Program-made: the position numbers and the translations under genes | Part shown: piece by piece, positions 1 to 8,600 of the stretch | How positions within the stretch are numbered: the stretch's first letter is position 1 | How the letters are laid out: each line of letters begins with the position of its first letter | The notes under the pieces: model-generated | Seen by the model: the letters and a program-made list of their open reading frames with translations, nothing else | Told to the model about the DNA's origin: nothing | Databases searched by the model: none | DNA from: Pelargonium nanum | Lineage: Eukaryota > Streptophyta > Magnoliopsida > Geraniales > Geraniaceae | DNA length: 27,119 bases | Assembly (NCBI GenBank): GCA_036897485.1 | Contig: JAYMTF010001026.1 | Location: forward strand, 1 to 27,119 | Direction: 5' to 3'

Positions 1-73
1 ATTAAATTATCTAGTAATCCTTAATTTTTGCAAAAAATGAAAACATGACACTCATTTTGGGACAGAGGGAGTA
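1..73. mobile_element. Stowaway-type MITE, right end only (cut by window edge)
   Basis: The sequence CTCATTTTGGGACAGAGGGA at about 52-70, followed by TA at 72-73, is the inverted form of the usual Stowaway terminus (CTCCCTCYGTCCC, with TA target duplication). The left end lies outside the window. The same terminus occurs on the MITE in P5CS intron 10, so the two probably belong to related groups. Plain non-coding DNA transposon; no protein expected. Confidence 0.7.
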
Positions 74-632
74 ATATATTTACTACTATTATTTAGATAG
101 CATATAAGAATAAAAAAATGGTATATTCCGGTACGCCTAGCTGGCACCTGCATGTACAATTAACACATTAATTCCTAAAATAAAATAAAATAAATGCATC
201 CCACAAGGCAACCTTTAACAGCAGCGAAGAGTGATAATTGGGTTTCACTCGGATTGTCGGTTACATTATTTTCATTTTCATTTTATTATTTTAATTTATT
301 TATGTAAAAAGTAACTCCAACAAAAAAATTGGACTAAAAATGGTCTTAAAATTGTGAACAAATAATAATAAAAAATATTTATGTTAAAATACTCCAATTA
401 ATATATTCAAATGAATTCTATGCTCATGAATTTATTTTAATGTTTTGTTAATAAATATCGATGGGGTACATTTTAATTTTATAATAATGAATGATCCAAT
501 TTAGAAAAGTACTGGTTTATCCGGAAGCTGAAGCTGCCAAGCTCCGAAAGCTCTCCGAAACCACACACCAAACAGACCCATTCGATTTATCCAATTTAAT
601 TTAATTTAATTCCTGATATTATGTGGCGCTAC
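74..632. other. Upstream region of the GMPP gene
   Basis: AT-rich non-coding DNA between the MITE end and the TATA box. It holds a short run of AATTT repeats near 590-610 and several A/T tracts. I see no ORF, RNA gene or clear mobile element. The last 150 bp before the TATA box, from about 510, are less AT-rich and are the likely proximal promoter. Confidence 0.5.
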
Positions 633-640
633 TATAAATA
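633..640 (+). promoter_or_regulatory. TATA box of the GMPP gene
   Basis: TATAAATA lies about 25-35 bp before a purine-rich stretch (about 660-690) that suits a plant leader. This would place transcription start near 662-672. There is no ATG between there and the donor at 806, so the leader is free of upstream ORFs in its first exon. Confidence 0.6.
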
Positions 641-664
641 CAACTCCCTGACGAACCGTTAAGA

Positions 665-805
665 CCCGAAGAGAAGAAGAAGACAAAACTTTGAAGATAG
701 CGAAGCTGAGCTCACCGGCTCGACGACTCAGTGAATCAGTTCCTATCAGCTGTGTAACTCACCTGAATTGCGGTTCCAAGGGGTTTTGATCCGGCGACTT
801 AAAGG
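665..805 (+). other. GMPP non-coding first exon (5' UTR)
   Basis: The predicted leader exon begins near 665 (set only by distance from the TATA box) and ends at a good donor, AAAG|GTACTT, at 805/806. It contains no ATG. The leader resumes just before the start codon after an acceptor at 2223 (CAG) or, less likely, 2238. Confidence 0.55.
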
Positions 806-2223
806 TACTTGCGTTTCCGATTTCAATTTCTTTATCGATGTCATTCACTATTTAGTTTTTTTCTTCTTTGGATCTGTAGTTCGATTGATTGTTTTCATTA
901 TCTGACGTTTTTGAGAGTTTTTTAAATATATTTGGGAGCTTCGTGGCGAATCTCACCATGAATTTGACAATGCGGTGCTGGTTTTGAGTGTAACAGCGAG
1001 TTCTACGTTGAGTTCGTTTTTTTTTTTTTTTACTCTGTTTTCCTCTTTGATCATTTTTTTTTGTGATTTTAGATCTGTCAATTTAATACTGCTGTGTCCC
1101 AGCATTTTTCACTTAAATAAGCACTTCTTATATATTGAATCAATGTTAATACTAGTGATCTAGTGTGCTATGACCAGTGTCCACTTTATAGATGATAAGA
1201 TTGTTACAGAAAACTCTCATTTGGTGTTTCTTGTCTTTAGCACTGGAAGAATCTAATATTATTTCATAGCTTAATGATTGGAGTGTGTGTTTTGTTTTTT
1301 GTGTACAATACAAAATTATGTTCTAAAACACACAGATTTGTTACTTTTGAACTTTTATGTGGACCTGGATTTCACTCAATAGAGATAAGGATTCTTTGGT
1401 TTCCAAAAGAACAAGTATTGTATAGAAATGAGGCTGAGTTAAGCTGAATGGTGAGGCTAGATCTGTGTAGCCCATCAAATTAATTAATGTTAATACTTCA
1501 ATACACAACAATGTACTATTTTGAAAATGAATTATTGTTTTGTTTTGATTACAATATAAGTGCTTTTATATTCTTCTCACTTTGTCTTAAGAAGGTAGAT
1601 AGAGTAATAATTGTCATGGTTTCTCAGTCCCACTTGTAACTTTGATTGGCCTTTTCTTTCGGGTAGAAAAACTGAAATTACAATTTATGGCTTAAAAGTC
1701 TACATCTATCAAAGTTATGCGAAATGGCCAAACAAGAAGCACATAGCCATGTTGACTAGGGCTCTAAAAGTTCTGATATTTTAGTGATGAATGCATACAC
1801 TGATTGCCATAATTTTTGTTTCGTATCACTGGCTAGATCATTTGTATTCATTATCTCTTACTTTTCAACATTGTGATGCATTATATGACATGTGCTTGAA
1901 TCTTTTGGGCTTTGATTACTTCATGAATAGCTTTGAAGTTTTAGCTCCTTTCTAAGAGTCCTACAATGTACTTGTTTGTCTTTTTTATTTTATTTTATGC
2001 ATATGGTGGATTCTTATACGGCTTGTCTGCTCAAAGTCTAATGCTTTGCATTAGGAGTTGAATATGGGCTCCTTTATCACCTATAGATATACTATATCTA
2101 TGTAGAGTCCATAGGATTTTAAATATTCTTCTTTAGTCATGGATATAAGATAGGATAAGATTCATCTGCTTACCATGTTATAGATCATATTTGCTGCTTG
2201 TATTCTAACTGCAAGATCCACAG
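806..2223 (+). other. GMPP 5' leader intron, about 1.4 kb
   Basis: T-rich intron sequence running from the GT at 806 to CCACAG at 2218-2223, 21 bp before the start codon. It includes a T16-type run near 1016-1032. No coding ORF or mobile element is visible. From memory, Arabidopsis CYT1 also has an intron in its leader. First introns of this type often raise expression in plants; that role is inferred here. Confidence 0.6.
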
Positions 2224-2244
2224 GAAAACAGTTGACAGATCGAG

Positions 2245-4178
2245 ATGAAGGCACTTATTCTTGTTGGAGGGTTCGGAACGCGGTTGAGGCCATTGACACT
2301 TAGTGTTCCTAAGCCACTTGTTGATTTTGCTAACAAACCCATGATTTTGCATCAGGTAACATTATAAGCATTCCATCTTTTCTAGTGGTGCAATTTATAT
2401 TCCATCATAGTCAAATGAAAGTGTCTGGCTCTGTGTGCAGCCTCTTTGATGTCATCAATTGACCGGAAAGCTTTTGGCCATGATATTTTAGTAAATTACA
2501 TAGTAGAAATAATGTTGCTTTCTTCCATTCAGTGTATTCATCATTCATGTTTGAGACCAGAACTGAATAACAACTCATTTTCATTATATTTGAAAAAGAA
2601 TCCTTGGTGCTGAGGCCTGAGGGATGTTTGTTCAAAGACTTGATAATGTATGTCTGCTTGAACTAGTATCCCCTTCCTATTCAGCAGCATCGACTTTTAG
2701 ACTTCTAGTTATGATTATTGGTATCTTTTTTTCCCTTCAGATTATTGGACAGAATCACAAAAGGTAACTGTCATATGGAAATGACTCCTCACATGTATGC
2801 TTGAATAGATAACACTGTAATTTGGTGATCATGTGTATAAGTTCCAACAGAAACTGTAGCTGCTCTCTTATAGTTATCATATATTTTCTCCTTGTGTGTG
2901 TGTGTGTTAGCCATGGATTGATATGTTATCACATTTCTTAATGGTTCAATGCTTGTTGTTCTCCCCAGATAGAGGCTCTTAAGGCTATTGGTGTGAGTGA
3001 AGTTGTTTTGGCCATCAACTACCAACCAGAGGTAAGAATACTGAAAGAAATTGATAGAGCTCCTTCTCTTTGCTGCAGAAGTTCTTATAGTACTGAAAGA
3101 AATTGATGGACCTGAAGTTCGGTGGACGCTTATACTTAATATTTTCTCTCCACAGGTCATGTTGAACTTCTTGAAGGACTTTGAGGCAAAGCTGGGTATC
3201 AAAATCACCTGCTCACAAGAGACCGAGCCACTCGGCACAGCTGGTCCTCTGGCTTTGGCTAGGGACAAATTGTTAGATGAGTCTGGTGAGCCATTTTTTG
3301 TCCTCAATAGTGATGTTATCAGTGAGTATCCACTCAAGGAAATGATTGCATTCCACAAAGCCCATGGAGGAGAGGCTTCCATTATGGTGACCAAGGTAAC
3401 AGTTGAATATAAAACTATCTCTATATTATTTTTTGTAAATCTTCTTAGGGGAGGTTTTAAGCTAAAAGGCTTTCCAGTAATTGAAATTTACTTTGTTATT
3501 CTTTAGGTGGACGAGCCTTCTAAATATGGTGTGGTGGTTATGGAAGAATCTACAGGGACAGTTGAGAGGTTTGTTGAAAAACCAAAATTATTTGTTGGCA
3601 ATAAAATTAATGCTGGAATCTACCTGTTGAACCCATCAGTTCTTGATCGGATTGAGCTAAGGCCCACCTCAATTGAGAAAGAAATCTTCCCAAAGATTGC
3701 AGCAGAGAAAAAGCTCTTCGCAATGGTCCTGCCAGGGTTTTGGATGGACGTTGGACAGCCAAGAGATTACATCACTGGGCTGAGACTCTACCTAGACTCG
3801 CTGAGAAAAAGATCTTCACCCAAGTTGGCCACCGGCCCTAACATTGTTGGAAACGTTCTGGTGGATGAGACTGCTAAAATTGGCGAGGGATGTCTGATAG
3901 GCCCTGATGTGGCGATTGGCCCTGGCTGTGTTATTGAATCAGGAGTTAGACTATCCCGCTGCACAATCATGCGTGGAGTCCGCATCAAGAATCATGCTTG
4001 CATTTCCAGCAGCATCATTGGATGGCACTCTACTGTTGGCCAATGGACCCGTGTAGAGAACATGACTATTCTCGGAGAGGATGTCCATGTGTGCGATGAA
4101 GTATACAGCAATGGGGGTGTGGTTTTGCCCCACAAAGAGATCAAGTCTAGCATTTTGAAGCCAGAGATCGTCATGTGA
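2245..4178 (+). CDS. CYT1: GDP-mannose pyrophosphorylase (mannose-1-phosphate guanylyltransferase)
   Basis: Makes GDP-mannose from GTP and mannose-1-phosphate in the cytosol, the donor for ascorbate (Smirnoff-Wheeler route), cell-wall mannans and N-glycans. Coding exons: 2245-2355, 2969-3031, 3156-3395, 3507-4178. All introns are GT-AG in phase 0 and the protein is 361 aa, the length I recall for Arabidopsis CYT1/VTC1. Residues 8-24 carry the nucleotidyltransferase signature [11 protein letters not shown] followed by PKP. NSDV (Asp111), FVEKP (160-164), INAGIY (172-177) and [12 protein letters not shown] (215-226, Asp219) are also present. The C-terminal third is a left-handed beta-helix of hexapeptide repeats ([17 protein letters not shown] and following). 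Pro22 and Pro89, hit in vtc1-1 and cyt1-1 mutants, are intact. The start is the first ATG after the leader intron and matches the family N-terminus MKALILVGG. Looks functional. Confidence 0.97.
2356..2968 (+). other. GMPP intron between coding exons 1 and 2
   Basis: A 613-bp intron (GTAACA...CCCCAG). It contains a short (GT)n run near 2893-2909. It also holds a possible 23-24 nt cryptic exon, bounded by TTCAG at about 2740 and AAG|GTAACT at about 2764. Nothing in it matches conserved GMPP protein. Confidence 0.6.
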
Positions 4179-4500
4179 AAGAGAGTCGATCAGGTATTGT
4201 GTTAAGACAAGTAGAACTCATTTAGAGTGTACTTTAATCCAATTTGTTCATTTCTCTTTCCCTTTCCCCCAGTTTGAGCTCTATCATGTTTCCCCCAGTT
4301 TGAGCTCTATCATGTTTAATTTAATGTATTTGAAGGGTCAGTGCCTTTTATGCAAAAAAGCCATAGCATGATGTTGTTGGTATGGAATGAGTAGCATAGT
4401 GTATGTTGAAAGGAACAAATCATGAATTGGTTTTTGTGCATATGGTTTTATATATTCTATCAACGAAGAAACCTTTATTCAGGATGGGCTCTTTTTGCTG
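4179..4500 (+). other. GMPP 3' UTR region
   Basis: Follows the TGA at 4176-4178. It is T-rich with scattered TTTAAT/ATGTAT motifs, but no canonical AATAAA could be found, so the poly(A) site is not fixed. It contains the perfect 26-bp tandem duplication listed separately. Confidence 0.45.
4263..4314. repeat. Perfect 26-bp tandem duplication in the GMPP 3' UTR
   Basis: Two identical copies, 4263-4288 and 4289-4314, with unit TTTCCCCCAGTTTGAGCTCT plus ATCATG. Zero mismatches suggests a recent duplication. It lies 85-136 bp after the stop codon. Confidence 0.95.
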
Positions 4501-5570
4501 CATCTTAAAACCAATGGTTTTTACAATTACTTATGAACTATACGCAATCAACCAAAACCGAACTAGCTGTGGGTGTGCTTAGATGTTTCACGGTTGGAGT
4601 TGTATGCAAATACAGAGCACCCTAGTAATTTCTCACACTCCAAGGAACCGTGATATTCATGCAAGAGAAAGATTAAGCATTTTCTTAAAAATAGGCAGGT
4701 TGCTTGCCTTCACGCTCTAATAAAAAATTTAAACTCAGGAGAAAATGTCTATAGGAATCGAAAGAGGGAGCATGAGTTACCTAGAAGCACTCAACATATT
4801 CTTCACGTGGTATACTCTCAACGCTCCCCACCTAAGGGTGAGGTCTCAAACCACCTGATGATCAAATTCCACCACAACACAGAGAATCACACTTAAGACC
4901 TCGATGAACTAAGTAAAATCAATCACTTGTCCTACTGAACAATGATGCATTTCCACTACCGCTGTATTTTTGGAAGATAATCTTGTGGTAAGCAGAATGT
5001 AAGAGGACATGAAAAATATCAAAAAAACACATTGCAGCAAATATTACAGAGCACTTAGCTCGCTTAAAAAAATCTTATATGTGTTGACAATTATGATGCC
5101 CATACTAATACTCGCCTGAAGTCCCTCTTACCTCGATATGCCCCTACTAATACTCGCCTGAGGATCCCTCTTACCTCGATGTGCCACAAGTGTAATAGAA
5201 TCTATGACGAATTCAACGCTATCATGCACATTAACGTGCAAGATGTTGGCATGTGGACACATTAAGAATGGGACAAGAATGAGAAAGATTTAATAACATA
5301 GTATGCTAAATGTCCAAAATATTATACAAAATGATGAATCCATTAATGAGACATGATATATTAATTATTTTATTGATGACTTGGTTGAATCATAATACAC
5401 CGAGTTTAGAGTATGTCTTATAAATCGGCTTCTCAGCGCCAGAAATTCATAGGAGGGTGGCGGTATATGCGAGGTTGTTACCCGTTTGAACTTATTTTAA
5501 ACCACACAATGTAAAATATATATCTGCCACATCACTTTGTACAGAAAATTTGTGACAAACAACATTTTTC
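4501..5570. other. Intergenic region between convergent GMPP and P5CS genes
   Basis: AT-rich non-coding DNA. Apart from the 42-bp tandem repeat at 5096-5180, I see no gene, RNA or element with ends. The two genes point towards each other, so this is a 3'-3' spacer with no promoter expected. Confidence 0.5.
5096..5180. repeat. Imperfect 42/43-bp tandem repeat
   Basis: Copy 1 is 5096-5137 and copy 2 is 5138-5180. Both contain ACTAATACTCGCCTGA and CCCTCTTACCTCGAT, with a few differences and one extra base. The unit has no coding meaning and no match to an element that I recognise. Confidence 0.9.
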
Positions 5571-5578
5571 CAACTGAA

Positions 5579-5584
5579 TTTATT
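5579..5584 (-). other. Possible P5CS poly(A) signal
   Basis: AATAAA on the minus strand (TTTATT on plus), 66 bp past the P5CS stop codon. A plausible near-upstream element, though plant signals are loose. Confidence 0.35.
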
Positions 5585-5649
5585 TATCTTCCCTCTCTCT
5601 AATGGGGACAGGGAAGAGAAGGATTTTCAGCAAATTCATAGGCAAGCAA

Positions 5650-8600
5650 TTAAGAATCAATAGTTAGGGCCTTGTGAGTATAAATGATTGCTTTATCACC
5701 ATCCACCACTTGTCCACTTCCTCTCAGGATCCTGTAAATAGGACAATAAAAGCAAAATTCAAGACTGATTATTTTTAAAATCTTTAATGTGCATAAAGTG
5801 AACTAGATGTTTGATTCTTAATCCTTAACCAACAACTATAGACCTAACATGATCCTTCATGATTTATAACAATAAGTGAGATGGTATTTGAGTGAACCAC
5901 ATATGTTGAAGGTGCAAAAACTAACAAGATGGATTTGTAAGAAGCATATTTAAATATTAGTATACTACATACCATCTTGTCGTTAACAATCCTTCAACGC
6001 CTACTGGACCACGAGCATGTATCCGACTTGTACTTATTCCAACCTATACAGTTAATGGACAGATTCAACCAAATTAGAGAAAGGATCTTGAACCTGGTCT
6101 ACAGTTTTCAGGATAATTTTAAGTGAAGATTTTACCTCTGCACCCAGCCCAAATCGAGCCCCATCACAAAATCTTGTGCTTGCATTGTGAAAAACAGCAG
6201 CACTGGAATGTAAAGGATCAGAGTTTAAACACATTGGTATTGCTATTGCCATTTTTTTTGCAGTAACAAAAATCAACAACATAATCAAACAGCACTTTGT
6301 GAAGTACTTCATTATGATTCAATTAACATGATAGAGCAGAAACTTCACAAAGACGAAAATATATTAACAAAATAAGTAAATAAAAGTGCACCATGCTCAG
6401 CTAGACAAAGAACAATGAATAAACAAGCTCATGAATTACATCATTCGAGTATTATTACCTGTCCACTTGATGTAGAAATATTTCTGCAACTTCCTGATCT
6501 TCTGTTATGATGCAATCAGTATGCGCACTGACAAAATGAGAGGAAGAAAATGATAAATGTATGGTCACACTGTAGCGGTTTAGTATGGGGAGAGAAAACT
6601 AGTATTAATTCTATTTTGGTATGATTTTTAATTTAAATGTACCTTCCATGTTGATGTATATGATCAATGGCTGCATGTACATCATCAACAATTTCGACAG
6701 TGCAAGCCAATGAACTGTACTCATGATGGAATGATAGGGCTTTGGGAATATTCAGCAACGAGCTTGCCTGTGGTCCACCATATAGTGTAACACCTGCAAA
6801 AATCGCATGTGAATAAACTACCCTATAATATGTTTTGCTCAATAAAGGGCAGCCCAGTGGACTGAGGTTGCTGCATTATATTATGTTTTGCTCAATAAAT
6901 CAATACTATAGTAAAACAAACTATCCCATGCTAGTGCTTGATAGTGCTATCCAACTTCTGGAATAAATTTGAGGATCTTGAGGTGAGGCTTTCAAGTATA
7001 AAAGAAACATAAATATTTTGCTGTTGAGATATACGAATAAAAGGAAAGGATGCTAAGTGTCAGACTGTGATATACAAAAAAGATAATTGGATAAGATGCA
7101 GTACCTTCAGTGCGAAGGCTGTCAACAAGCTGATTGAGCCCTCCATTCTGCACCAAATCCTTGTGTACAAGTAGAGTTTCCTAAGAGCATGAATGAGAGA
7201 AACATCAGGAATGGGATTATCAACAATCACCAAGCCATTTTCCAAACAAAGTCGGGGTATGAATGGAATTATTAGATAATATAAAAAGGGAAATAAGAAG
7301 AAATTATCAACAACCACCACCAAGCCATTTTCCAAACAATGTTGGGGTAGGAATGGAATCATTAGATAATATAAATAGGGATTAGAAGAAATTACCATTG
7401 CATTACAGGCAGCTGGATAATCGACTTTTGCATCCAACACAATGTGCTTAGCCGTATCAATATTTGCGGACTTATCAACATAAACATGGCAAATCCCATC
7501 TAGGTAGCACATTATACAAGTACATAATTGGACAGGCATAAAGATGACATATTATCCGAAGAGCACAACAATCTCTTACCAGCATGACCCAAAACAGGTA
7601 TCTTAGTTGATTCCTTGATTTGAGAAACTAGTTTATTGCTGCCTCTTGGGATCACAAGATCAATCACATCATCAAGCTGGACAATAAATGTATATGCTGA
7701 GTCATTTACCATTTAAAAACATTCCAAGAGTCAGTCCCAATTATTAAACATACCAACCTTAAGCAAATCAGGGATCTCTTCTCTTGAAGTCACTAGTCCT
7801 ATAAGTTTTCCGCCAACACTATCTGGAATGGCTTCAGTGGTGACCTAAAAGTATAACAAGAAAGAATAGTAATGAATAAGATATAGTTTAATAAAAACTT
7901 GGGTAATAATTGGATAAAAGCATACATTATGTTTTATTTAATTCTAATATATGAAACCTTGTGCAGAATTTCATTTGACCGTCCAGCCTCCTTTCCTCCC
8001 TTTAAAAGAAGGCCATTCCCGCTTCGAATTGCTAATGCAGCAATCTATTCAAAATATAAAAAATAAATAAAAACAAAAGCTTATCATGATCAATCAAAAT
8101 AAGCATGAAACTTAGAGACAAGCACTTATTATTATATACTCCTAACATTCAAGCCCAGCATAGGTTATCATATTGATAAAAGTGGTGATGACAATGTCCA
8201 CATTGGAGAAATATGTGAAAAATTAGCTTCATATAATGGTGAAAGTCAAACTCTACTAATTAGGTTGATCTTTGAGTAGTGCGAGCCCGAGCCTTTACAT
8301 GTAACCCATTATTAAACTAATTGAAATTTAGCATGGTATTGGTATCATAGGTAGTTTTAACTCAAGCTTCGACCCAATTCTCTAACCTCCTCACGAGGTC
8401 GCCAGTCAGTTTGCAAAAGGGCATGCCTACAATGGTGCCATGTGGTAAGGAAAATGCCTACACTTGAAGGGAAGTGTTGAATTGAAAATACCCAGAATAA
8501 AAGGAAAAATATGAGACTCGCACATGAGGGGAAGTGATGAAAGTGGTGATGACAAAGTCCAACATTGGAAAATTATGAGAAAATTTAGCTACATATGTGG

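Noticed and set aside
2789-3394. 201-codon minus-strand ORF opposite GMPP
   Set aside because: It overlaps conserved GMPP exons and introns, has no family resemblance, and its frame is set by the coding strand.
7060-7539. 159-codon minus-strand ORF in P5CS
   Set aside because: It reads through exon 14 and the duplicated intron, then enters exon 15 in the wrong frame, so it is not a separate gene.
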